Counted from the stretch's first letter, positions 1-5,368 are shown. The stretch is 8,723 nt of DNA from Fibrobacterales bacterium (GCA_025997455.1 BNUP01000092.1:1-8723); one strand, 5' to 3'. Notes: a model not told the origin generated them from the sequence alone. Translations and numbers: made by a program.

Positions 1-1
1 G

Positions 2-349
2 GTTTCTTCGCAAAAACTGAAATGTTCCGAAGTCCTGCCCTTGTACTACACAAGGCAGTCGGCGGAGTCTGTTTTTGGGATGAGCAAGTCAGAGGCCAGA
101 CTGCTTCCTCTGCGCGTCCATTCCGAGGCGACATTCAGGGGAATCCTTATGCTGAACTTTATCGCCGTGGTCATCTACGCTAAGATGCATGAGCAACTAC
201 CAGCGGACTACAGCGTGGAATCCGCCCTGAAGATAATGCGGAACAATTCGTGCAAGGTCTACGACGATGGCACCCACATCGTATCGGAGTACAACAAAAA
301 ACAAAAACTCATCCTCAATGCTATCTCTAATACGGTAGGTATTTTTTAG
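2..349 (+). CDS. IS4/IS1634-type transposase, C-terminal part (5' end outside window)
   Basis: This is the C-terminal end of a DDE transposase. The reading frame is open from the window edge (base 2) to TAG at 347-349, so the gene starts upstream and the TTG at 41 is not a real start. The YREK signature of IS4-related transposases is intact: Tyr at 44-46, Arg at 53-55 (Y-x2-R), Glu at 65-67 (R-x3-E) and Lys at 86-88 (E-x6-K). The Glu is the third catalytic acidic residue. The segment after it (LPLRVHSEATFRG, then a hydrophobic helix) matches the conserved tail of IS1634-like enzymes. Its codons look richer in G and C than those of most genes downstream, which fits acquisition. Whether the element is complete cannot be seen. 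The family call is from recognition, not a search. Confidence 0.82.
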   Translation, partial: VSSQKLKCSEVLPLYYTRQSAESVFGMSKSEARLLPLRVHSEATFRGILMLNFIAVVIYAKMHEQLPADYSVESALKIMRNNSCKVYDDGTHIVSEYNKKQKLILNAISNTVGIF

Positions 350-409
350 GGGAGTTTAGGATTATCTGTATATACAATGGCAGAAAACCTGCCCTTTTAG
401 AAAAGGAGA

Positions 410-449
410 TGTTAAATTGTAGGAGCGAATAGTATTCGCCCGTTTAACA
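410..449. repeat. Nested hairpin with GTAGGRGCG-type palindrome
   Basis: The outer arms TGTTAAA (410-416) and TTTAACA (443-449) enclose an inner perfect stem, GCGAATA (425-431) against TATTCGC (433-439), with a single-base centre. The inner part, starting GTAGGAGCG at 419 and ending CGCCCG at 442, has the same frame as two palindromes at 5523-5546 and 5552-5574. It lies between the transposase remnant and the truncated gene and has no T-tract typical of a terminator. Confidence 0.7.
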
Positions 450-797
450 TTGCACGCAGGGAGAATGGAGCGAATGGAACGAAGAAAACTTGTTTTGGAT
501 CTTAAAATACCGAACGAGGAGTTATTGTATATTTTTGAGACCAAGATACAAGACTGGTTTGATGAAAAAATTCAGCAAAAAGACTTTACCAATTTGTTCA
601 ACGCCATTTTAACGGGCGATGTGGCTGTTTTTGAAAAAGAAATCTCCGAAGTATTGTTCCAAAGCATCAGTTATCTGGACAGCAGCGAGGCGTTTTACCA
701 CGGCTTGCTTATTGGCATTTTCGCAAAATTGAAAAACTACACCCTCAAATCAAACCGCGAGGCAGGTTGGGGGTGCAGCGATATCTACTATCTGCAC
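450..797 (+). pseudogene. Truncated AAA-ATPase / PD-(D/E)XK nuclease-family protein (DUF1703-like) remnant
   Basis: The segment from about 483 to 785 resembles the junction between the AAA-ATPase-like part and the PD-(D/E)XK nuclease part of DUF1703-type proteins. Recognisable stretches are LKIPNEELLYIF, KIQDWFDEKI and SYLDSSEAFYHGLLIGIF. Full-length relatives are around 500 residues; only about 110 family-like residues remain. The N-terminal Walker-motif half is missing, with an in-frame stop at 420-422 and a palindrome at the left edge. On the right, the family motif normally reading close to GNGRSDI appears as GWGCSDI, and the frame then runs into a dispersed repeat at 798, losing the nuclease core. 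The frame stays open to 1016, but that tail is repeat plus a wrong-frame reading of the ferredoxin gene. Start at TTG 450 is arbitrary. A dead fragment is much the likeliest reading. Confidence 0.72.
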
Positions 798-880
798 CGC
801 CGAGTTCTCCACACCCTACACCCCCACTGTCAACTTTACTCTCTACTCTTTACACTCTACTCTAAATTAACTACCTTCCC
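798..880 (+). repeat. Dispersed mosaic repeat, copy R1
   Basis: This non-coding stretch is made of modules found elsewhere in the window. Bases 798-815 (CGCCGAGTTCTCCACACC) are identical to 7293-7310. Bases 837-856 (TACTCTCTACTCTTTACACT) are identical to the complement of 5386-5405. Bases 865-880 (AATTAACTACCTTCCC) are identical to the complement of 5369-5384. The copy truncates the nuclease remnant on its left and ends 13 bases before the ferredoxin Shine-Dalgarno sequence, so any ferredoxin promoter would lie in or upstream of it. Confidence 0.8.
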
Positions 881-904
881 TCTAACTTTAACAGAGGAGA
901 TTTT

Positions 905-1129
905 ATGGCTATTACCAAAGTTTGGTTGGATGAGACCGAAAACGAGTGTACAATGTGCGGCGCATGCGAGGCTGTGTGTGATGCGGTTTTTGAAGTGCCC
1001 GAAAAAATGGCAGTGAAAGCCGGTGCGGGTTTTGTCGAGAACGAGGCGGAAATTAAAGATGCTGCAGATGGTTGCCCGGTTGGTGTTATTGCATACGCGC
1101 TGGATGGCGGAGACAAAAGAGCAAATTGA
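905..1129 (+). CDS. Single-cluster [4Fe-4S] ferredoxin
   Basis: This is a small (74 aa) acidic cytoplasmic electron carrier. Cys15, Cys18 and Cys21 form the C-x2-C-x2-C motif, and Cys57 followed by Pro58 supplies the fourth ligand: the monocluster ferredoxin pattern. Cys25 stands where the fourth Cys of a two-cluster motif would be; the second motif has only Cys57, so one cluster is expected. In some monocluster ferredoxins the equivalent of Cys25 forms a disulfide, but no partner Cys exists here. The start is secure: GAGGAG at 894-899 lies five bases before ATG 905. It is followed 73 bases later by purE on the same strand. Redox partners cannot be inferred from context. The 3' end may be frameshifted: the +1 frame from 1104 to 1157 encodes a charged helix-like tail (MAETKEQIDEVKDKLPK). 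Confidence 0.88.
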   Translation: MAITKVWLDETENECTMCGACEAVCDAVFEVPEKMAVKAGAGFVENEAEIKDAADGCPVGVIAYALDGGDKRAN

Positions 1130-1202
1130 CGAAGTGAAGGATAAATTGCCGAAGTAGGAGGAATAAATTAACGGAGTAGGAGGAATAAATTAACGGAGTA
1201 AT
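1124..1202 (+). repeat. Tandem 22-bp repeat carrying Shine-Dalgarno motifs, upstream of purE
   Basis: Two identical 22-bp units (1154-1175 and 1176-1197) each contain TAGGAGGAAT followed by AAATTAACGGA. Upstream, 1134-1153 (GTGAAGGATAAATTGCCGAA) is a diverged copy, and 1124-1135 (AATTGACGAAGT), which includes the ferredoxin stop codon, looks like a more decayed one. The result is several ribosome-binding-like sequences in series; GGAG at 1195-1198, four bases before ATG 1203, is the one placed to serve purE. Confidence 0.8.
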
Positions 1203-1664
1203 ATGGCAGTGGCAGTAACGGTGGGCATTGTGAGTGGGTCGGCATCTGATAAGCCGACAGTTGATAAAATCAGTGCGGTGCTTGACGAACTTGGCATCAC
1301 TTGGGAGTATTCGGTGCTCTCCGCTCATCGCACGCCCAATAAAGTTGCTCGATACGCTAAAGAGGCTGAGGGTCGAGGCTTGAAGGTCTTGATTGGAGTA
1401 GCGGGTCTTTCTGCGGCTTTGCCCGGCTGTTTGGCGGCGCATTCGGTGTTGCCCGTGATTGGCGTTCCCTGTGACGGAGGGTACCTCGGCGGAGCAGATG
1501 CTCTTTATTCCGTGGCACAAATGCCGCCCGGTATTCCCGTTGCGGCGGTTGGAATTGGGAACGGAAAAAATGCGGCTTATTTGGCAGCCTCCATTATAGG
1601 CTTGTTCGATGTTGCGGTGAAGGAAAAATTGAAGGAGTATAGGAAAGGACTTGGCGATGATTAA
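1203..1664 (+). CDS. purE: PurE, N5-CAIR mutase / AIR carboxylase (purine biosynthesis)
   Basis: PurE makes CAIR in de novo purine synthesis, as a cytoplasmic oligomer. At 153 aa it is close to the usual length of about 160. The nucleotide/phosphate loop reads SGSASD (residues 11-16), a variant of the usual GSxSD. SAHRTP (40-45) contains the general acid/base His42. AGLSAALPG (67-75) replaces the AGGAAHLPG of typical class I enzymes and therefore lacks their second His. The GVP, QMPPGIPVA and GKNAA segments follow in the expected order. SAHRTP argues against the class II (treponemal/animal) type, which has SAHK and AGRSN motifs. No purK is adjacent, so whether the substrate is N5-CAIR or AIR plus CO2 is open. 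ATG 1203 follows GGAG at 1195-1198. The 3' end overlaps the PilZ gene by 8 bases, implying cotranscription. Confidence 0.93.
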   Translation: MAVAVTVGIVSGSASDKPTVDKISAVLDELGITWEYSVLSAHRTPNKVARYAKEAEGRGLKVLIGVAGLSAALPGCLAAHSVLPVIGVPCDGGYLGGADALYSVAQMPPGIPVAAVGIGNGKNAAYLAASIIGLFDVAVKEKLKEYRKGLGDD

Positions 1665-2841
1665 GCGTTTTCTTTGGCGATTTGTTTTGCTCGCGGTGTT
1701 GATACCCGCTGTTGCTTTTGCCGTTGAAAGAGAAGACGGGAAGGCTGTTTCCAAGCAGAAACCCGATAGTGCGATTAACGCCTATGAAGAATTTTCAAGG
1801 TCGATAAATAAATCCATAAGCAAGAACTTTACAGCCGAAAGCATTAAAATATTTGTGGGAACTGTTGTCTTTTTGGTGCTTGTGGTAGTGGGTTTTGAGA
1901 TTTATCGCTCGAATAAAGTCCGAGAGGATTTGCTGAAAGTGGCTTGGAAAAAGTTTAAGGATCAGGCGAGAACTTTGAGGTTAAGCGGCAGAGAGGTAGA
2001 TTTGCTTACGGAGATTGTTCAGGAGTCGGCACTGCAAGAGCCTAATTCTGTTTTGAAATCTCCGCATGTTTTGGAGACTTGTCTTGAAAAAATTTACAAC
2101 GGCGAGAAAGTCTTTGCTCTGCCCGATGATAAACTTGCGGATATTCGAAATTTGCGGAAGTCGTTGAATTTTCTGCCTTTATCAAGGGAGATAGCATTTT
2201 CTTGCACGCGGCAGTTTGATGAGGGCGAAAAGTGTATGGTGCAAATTCCCGCAGATACCGCAAATGCAACTCATAAGGGAATGGCTATTGTAATTCACAT
2301 TGAGGAAAAATTTTGGACTATTGCGGGCATTGAAGGTGCTCCCATTGCTCCCGGAACTTCAATTCGTATGAATTTGACCAGAGCCGGTGATGCAGAGTAT
2401 AGTTTTCGCACTACCATTCGCGAGGAGAAGAACGGGGAGTTGGTGCTTTTGCACACAGATAAATTGAACAGAGCACAACAGAGAAATTGGGTGCGTGTAG
2501 ATGTGAGTTTGCCCGTTGAAGTGTCAAAGGTTGAGGAAGGTCGCATCAGTGATGTGTTCGACGGAAAAATTATTGATATGTCGGGTGGCGGTGTAGGTAT
2601 CGCTTTGCCTATGAAACTGATGACGGGAACAAAGTTGATGTTGTCTTTTGAGTTGCCGGGTCAGCCGCCGATTTATAACCTGTTGGTGAAGGTGGTTCGA
2701 GTTGCGGGTGCGTTTAGGAACGATGCTACAAAGACTATTCATTCTGTTGCCTTTGACGGAGATGTTCATTCCGTGCAGGAGCAGATTATTCAATATGTGT
2801 TTGAAAAGCAACGGCAGGAAGCGTTGATTAAGAGGGGGTGA
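1657..2841 (+). CDS. Membrane-anchored PilZ-domain (c-di-GMP receptor) protein with YcgR-like domain
   Basis: This 394-aa protein probably senses c-di-GMP at the inner membrane. Residues 1-22 form a signal peptide or first membrane helix (cleavage plausible after AFA). A polar segment (23-64) follows, then a strong membrane helix (65-83), then a charged cytoplasmic part. Residues about 175-270 resemble the YcgR N-terminal domain, and about 272-385 form PilZ. Both c-di-GMP motifs are intact: R-x3-R at Arg276/Arg280, and D-x-S-x2-G at Asp307/Ser309/Gly312. ATG 1657 is chosen over TTG 1651 because AGGAAAGGA at 1641-1649 lies seven bases upstream of it. The start overlaps purE, and flgM follows after a promoter region. 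YcgR proteins act as flagellar brakes; a motility role here is inferred from the domain and its neighbour. No GGDEF, EAL or HD-GYP domain is present. Confidence 0.87.
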   Translation: MIKRFLWRFVLLAVLIPAVAFAVEREDGKAVSKQKPDSAINAYEEFSRSINKSISKNFTAESIKIFVGTVVFLVLVVVGFEIYRSNKVREDLLKVAWKKFKDQARTLRLSGREVDLLTEIVQESALQEPNSVLKSPHVLETCLEKIYNGEKVFALPDDKLADIRNLRKSLNFLPLSREIAFSCTRQFDEGEKCMVQIPADTANATHKGMAIVIHIEEKFWTIAGIEGAPIAPGTSIRMNLTRAGDAEYSFRTTIREEKNGELVLLHTDKLNRAQQRNWVRVDVSLPVEVSKVEEGRISDVFDGKIIDMSGGGVGIALPMKLMTGTKLMLSFELPGQPPIYNLLVKVVRVAGAFRNDATKTIHSVAFDGDVHSVQEQIIQYVFEKQRQEALIKRG

Positions 2842-2876
2842 AATTTTCCCTCTGCATTGCAGGAATGAGAGAAGGG

Positions 2877-2898
2877 AGTGGGGAGAACGCCCCCCGCT
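2877..2898. other. GC-rich hairpin between the PilZ gene and the flgM promoters
   Basis: AGTGGGG (2877-2883) pairs with CCCCGCT (2892-2898), with one G-T pair and an eight-base loop. It is followed by A residues rather than T residues, so it is not a classical intrinsic terminator for the upstream operon. It sits eight bases before the sigma54 element. A weaker stem, AGAGGG (2831-2836) with CCCTCT (2848-2853), spans the PilZ stop codon. Confidence 0.5.
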
Positions 2899-2905
2899 AA
2901 AAAAT

Positions 2906-2921
2906 TGGCACGATTTTTGCA
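2906..2921 (+). promoter_or_regulatory. Sigma54 (RpoN) promoter upstream of flgM
   Basis: TGGCAC-N5-TTGCA matches the -24/-12 consensus, with GG at 2907-2908 and GC at 2919-2920 separated by the required 10 bases. Transcription would start near 2932, about 65 bases before the flgM ATG. It is intergenic and on the coding strand of flgM. Sigma54 promoters need an enhancer-binding activator, whose gene is not in the window. Confidence 0.85.
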
Positions 2922-2947
2922 TGGTACTTTTTGTTGGTAATGTTCGT

Positions 2948-2974
2948 TAAAGTTTTGCCCTAAAATGCCGATAA
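2948..2974 (+). promoter_or_regulatory. Sigma28 (FliA) flagellar promoter upstream of flgM
   Basis: TAAAGTTT (2948-2955), exactly 11 bases, then GCCGATAA (2967-2974) equals the enterobacterial FliA consensus at every specified position. Transcription would start around 2981, giving a leader of about 17 bases that still includes the GGTAGGA ribosome-binding site (2984-2990) of flgM. The product is an anti-sigma28-like protein, so this forms a negative feedback loop. Confidence 0.9.
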
Positions 2975-2997
2975 GGATAGTAGGGTAGGATAATGCT

Positions 2998-3399
2998 ATG
3001 AATTCGCACTTAATTACATCTCGCGTGGCGGACTTAGTCCGCAACCCCAGTTCGCCAATGCCGAGCGACTGGGAGCGGGGAGTGCATTCAAAAGAATCGG
3101 ATGCAACAAACGCAAAGCCGAAGGTAAATCCCGTAAAGCCTGCTAAAATTGACCCTCCCGAATTTCAAACTCAAAACGGCGAGCAAACACAAACGCTTAG
3201 TTCAGGTGATACTCTCACGCTTTCACCTCTTGCACGGAAAATTTTGGAGGAATCCGATTCCTCTTCGGGCAGTGATTGGGAAAAAAATCGCAATGAGAGA
3301 GTTCAGCGGGTGCAACAACTCGTACAAGACAAGCAGTATTCTATGACACCGGAAATTGTAGACGGTATCGCTCATAGAATTGTAGAAATGCTTCCGTAA
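2998..3399 (+). CDS. flgM: FlgM-like anti-sigma28 factor
   Basis: FlgM binds sigma28 (FliA) and holds it inactive until the hook-basal body is complete, when FlgM is exported. The 133-aa protein has a long, Pro/Ser/Thr/Gln-rich, probably disordered N-terminal half. The C-terminal FlgM pattern is present: DTLTLSPLARKI (71-82), then an amphipathic segment RVQRVQQLVQDKQYSMTPEIV (split across residues 101-121), ending IAHRIVEML. The typical family has a run like VxxLKxxIxxGxY followed by a helix. At 133 aa it is longer than most FlgM (about 90-100); residues 9-17 are encoded by a palindrome (3028-3042), so the N-terminal extension may be an insertion. ATG 2998 follows GGTAGGA by seven bases; Met21 (3058) is an alternative. 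Tandem sigma54 and sigma28 promoters immediately upstream strongly support the call. No other flagellar gene is in the window. Confidence 0.85.
   Translation: MNSHLITSRVADLVRNPSSPMPSDWERGVHSKESDATNAKPKVNPVKPAKIDPPEFQTQNGEQTQTLSSGDTLTLSPLARKILEESDSSSGSDWEKNRNERVQRVQQLVQDKQYSMTPEIVDGIAHRIVEMLP
3028..3042. repeat. Palindrome inside the 5' end of flgM
   Basis: GCGGACT-T-AGTCCGC is a perfect seven-base-arm palindrome within codons 11-15 of flgM. It resembles the style of the intergenic palindromes elsewhere in the window, although its arms differ. The next 30 bases (GC-rich, containing TGCCGAGCG) also look unlike the rest of the gene. Confidence 0.55.
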
Positions 3400-3450
3400 T
3401 ATGCTTTCTTTATTGTCATTATCTGATACGCCAAGCCGATAGAGTTCTTT

Positions 3451-3595
3451 AACAAGGGAACGCGGTGTGGATAGAGTGCCCCAGAAAAATTTGAAAGTGT
3501 AAAGAGAAAAGAGTAGAGAATAAAGAATAATAACTTTACACTTTCAACTTTCAACTTTACACTCTCTACCCTCCCCTCTTTACTCTCTAAACTTG
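3451..3595 (-). repeat. Dispersed mosaic repeat, copy R2, between convergent flgM and tyrA
   Basis: Bases 3451-3469 (AACAAGGGAACGCGGTGTG) are the exact complement of 7180-7198. A perfect 14-bp inverted repeat follows, TTGAAAGTGTAAAG (3491-3504) against CTTTACACTTTCAA (3534-3547), with an AT-rich loop. Then come TTTACACTCTCTACCC-like tracts up to about 3595. Read on the minus strand, the segment GTGTAAAGTTATTA...CTCTACTCTTT parallels 7245-7280. The inverted repeat lies between the ends of two convergent genes, so it could act as a bidirectional terminator, although T-tracts flanking the stem are weak. Confidence 0.7.
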
Positions 3596-3602
3596 CAAGA
3601 GA

Positions 3603-4739
3603 CTACACCTTCTTCTTTGTTGTTATTCCTCTGCTTTCCAAAATGGAAATTGCACGGTCGGCATCGGATAAGTTTTTGAACGCCAAAACAAGAATTCCGC
3701 CTATATTTTCTCTCACTTTCATAAGTTCAATATCACGAATATTTATATTCTGCTCCGACAGAGGTTGCAACACCTTCAAAATTGCACCCGGCTCATCGGA
3801 AATTTGCACGATAATTTCATAAAGCGAATACGCGTAATTTCTACCGTTTTCAAGAGAGTGACGAGTTTGGTTTGCCTGCAAAAAAGCGGTTTCAAGATTT
3901 TTCTCATTTTGTATTTCGCAGTGAGAAGTCTCGGATAAATATGATTTTATTTCGAGTGCTTTTTGTGCATAAACACCAAGTGCAGTCGAAACATTTTTCC
4001 TGTTAGTCTCCAAAATATCCTTCCACATTCCCCACGACGAACCTGCAATTCTCGTCATATCGCGAAAGCCGCCGCCCGCTAAATGCAAATGCTTTTCTAA
4101 GACTGCAGGAGACAAACCCGATGCTATTGAAGTGCTTATAAGTTGCGGTGCGTGAGAGAGCCAAGACATTACAAAATCGTGTTCGACAGGCGAAATTTGC
4201 ACTGCTCTTGAACCGAGAAAATGCAAAAGTTCAAGCAAAATTTCGGGGGGCTTGTTGTTAGGCGAATTTTCAGCGGACGGCATACAATAAAGCCAATAAG
4301 CATTTTCAAACATAGCGGAATCGCTGTGCTCCACAGAGCGTTTTTCCGAACCCGCCATAGGATGCCCGCCCACAAAAACAAACGGTTTCGGCAAGGCAAA
4401 ACCCGCTTTGCAAATTTCCTCTTTTGTGCTGCCTATATCGCTGACTACAATTTTTTTATCACCTGCAACTTGAATTCCGCACTTCGCAATTGCATTTATC
4501 ATTTTCAAAATGTGCTTAATGGGACTGCACAACAAAATCAAATCGGAATCTTTAACCCACTTCTCAACGGATTCATATTCAAAAAATTCATCTGCAAGGG
4601 ATAACTCTAACGCCTTTTCTAAAGTTTCTTTACTGCTGACCGCACGAATTTTAACGGATAAATTCGCCTGTTTAACAGCCATTGCAATTGACCCTGCAAG
4701 CAACCCGAAACCGACAATTGTAATTCGCCCGTTCAACAC
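3603..4739 (-). CDS. tyrA: Prephenate dehydrogenase with C-terminal ACT domain
   Basis: TyrA oxidatively decarboxylates prephenate to 4-hydroxyphenylpyruvate, the committed step to tyrosine, using NAD(P)+. From the GTG start the protein has 378 aa. The Rossmann loop is GFGLLAGS (residues 10-17), with Ala in place of the first Gly of the usual GGS. SDIGSTK (100-106) and GGHPMAGSE (124-132, with the conserved His126) follow, then the SWLSHAPQ helix motif. Residues from about 305 form an ACT domain (SDEPGAILKVLQPL, then INIRDIEL), which usually confers tyrosine feedback control. Start choice: GTG 4739 has GGAG at 4749-4752, nine bases upstream, and begins right before the Rossmann strand as in relatives. 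ATG 4772 is in frame but lacks a ribosome-binding site and would overlap the chorismate mutase gene by 29 bases. With GTG, four bases separate the two genes, so translational coupling is likely. Confidence 0.93.
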   Translation of the reverse strand: MLNGRITIVGFGLLAGSIAMAVKQANLSVKIRAVSSKETLEKALELSLADEFFEYESVEKWVKDSDLILLCSPIKHILKMINAIAKCGIQVAGDKKIVVSDIGSTKEEICKAGFALPKPFVFVGGHPMAGSEKRSVEHSDSAMFENAYWLYCMPSAENSPNNKPPEILLELLHFLGSRAVQISPVEHDFVMSWLSHAPQLISTSIASGLSPAVLEKHLHLAGGGFRDMTRIAGSSWGMWKDILETNRKNVSTALGVYAQKALEIKSYLSETSHCEIQNEKNLETAFLQANQTRHSLENGRNYAYSLYEIIVQISDEPGAILKVLQPLSEQNINIRDIELMKVRENIGGILVLAFKNLSDADRAISILESRGITTKKKV

Positions 4740-4743
4740 TCCG

Positions 4744-5052
4744 CTACGCTCCAAGTTCTCTACTAACGGCATCGTGTTCTATGCGCACAGCCTCATCGAT
4801 AATTTTCTTAAAAATATTTCTCATAAAATCATCGCTCACCGTTCCGCGAATCCCGCGACTATTCGGCTTATTTTTTTTAGCAACCCTGTTCAAAATTAAA
4901 TTCTCGCGTTCCGCATCTTTTATCGGAAGTCCCCGTTTCTTCTTGATTTTCCCAATTTCAAATGCCAACTTAGCCCGTTTATTCAAAAGATAAATCAGTC
5001 TATCTTCAATTTTATCTATTTCCTGCCGCAGAATTTCAATTTCGGTGGTCAT
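4744..5052 (-). CDS. Monofunctional AroQ-type chorismate mutase
   Basis: This enzyme rearranges chorismate to prephenate, the substrate of the TyrA encoded next. It is 102 aa and all-helical, the size of a free-standing AroQ domain. Residues aligning by eye with the E. coli CM active site are Arg9 (Arg11), Arg26 (Arg28), Lys37 (Lys39), Arg49 (Arg51) and Glu50 (Glu52). In the last helix, IIDEAVRIE places Ala at the Ser84 position and Glu at the Gln88 position; Glu also occurs there in the yeast enzyme. ATG 5052 has AGAGG five bases upstream. The gene starts 15 bases after the Dabb gene stop and ends four bases before the preferred tyrA start, so the three form one operon. In many bacteria this domain is fused to TyrA or to prephenate dehydratase; here it is separate. 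Confidence 0.92.
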   Translation of the reverse strand: MTTEIEILRQEIDKIEDRLIYLLNKRAKLAFEIGKIKKKRGLPIKDAERENLILNRVAKKNKPNSRGIRGTVSDDFMRNIFKKIIDEAVRIEHDAVSRELGA

Positions 5053-5067
5053 CCTTACCTCTTGATT

Positions 5068-5364
5068 TTAACCTTCAAAATCAACCGCCGCACGACTTTC
5101 CCGAACTTCCTTCACCCACTCAATAATTTTTTCGTGTGCGGGATGCTTTTGGTAAGCGTTCAAATCTTCCGCAGTCTTAAACTCCGAATGCAACGCAATA
5201 TCGTAATCCGAACCGCTAAAATCAACGCCAGCCTCAATTTTCACCGCAATCGGAATAATGCTCCTCAGCGCGTTCAACTTCTGCGCCAAAATCTCCGCAT
5301 TCTCCTTCCCTGTGCGCCCTTCCGCAATCGGCTTCATTTTCCAAAAAACCAAGTGGTGTATCAT
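5068..5364 (-). CDS. Dabb-family (stress-responsive alpha/beta barrel) protein
   Basis: This 98-aa protein matches the ferredoxin-fold Dabb family, whose members usually form dimeric barrels. The visible pattern is MIHHLVFWKMKP at the start, IPIAVKIEAG in the middle, then YDIALHSEF, DLNAYQKHPAHEKI and a terminal VDFEG. HPAHE carries the conserved His pair. The frame continues upstream to 5535, but those extra 57 residues are translated repeat (LYSLLFTL, TPHPIP), so ATG 5364 is chosen. No clear Shine-Dalgarno sequence precedes it; the 16-bp repeat module AATTAACTACCTTCCC ends only four bases before the ATG. It is the first gene of the operon with chorismate mutase and tyrA. Family functions vary (some plant relatives are cyclases), and a role in aromatic metabolism is only a guess from position. 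Confidence 0.88.
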   Translation of the reverse strand: MIHHLVFWKMKPIAEGRTGKENAEILAQKLNALRSIIPIAVKIEAGVDFSGSDYDIALHSEFKTAEDLNAYQKHPAHEKIIEWVKEVRESRAAVDFEG

Positions 5365-5368
5365 TCGG

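Noticed and set aside
800..1016. C-terminal continuation of the frame starting at 450
   Set aside because: The tail is translated repeat (LHTLHPHCQLYSLLFTL) and then a wrong-frame reading of the ferredoxin gene, so it is not part of a functional protein.
1086..1754. 222-codon minus-strand open frame
   Set aside because: It is the antisense shadow of purE and its flanks; composition and lack of family resemblance argue against it.
2877..2904. Intrinsic terminator for the purE-PilZ operon
   Set aside because: The stem is good but is followed by A residues, not T, in the direction of transcription; kept only as a hairpin.
3435..3442. GCCGATAG as a second sigma28 -10 element downstream of flgM
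   Set aside because: Eleven bases upstream there is TCATTATC rather than TAAAGTTT, and no gene follows on that strand.
3470..3600. CRISPR array or phase-variable microsatellite in the CTCTACTC tracts
   Set aside because: Units are irregular in length, there are no unique equal-length spacers, and no reading frame contains a tract whose slippage would switch a gene.
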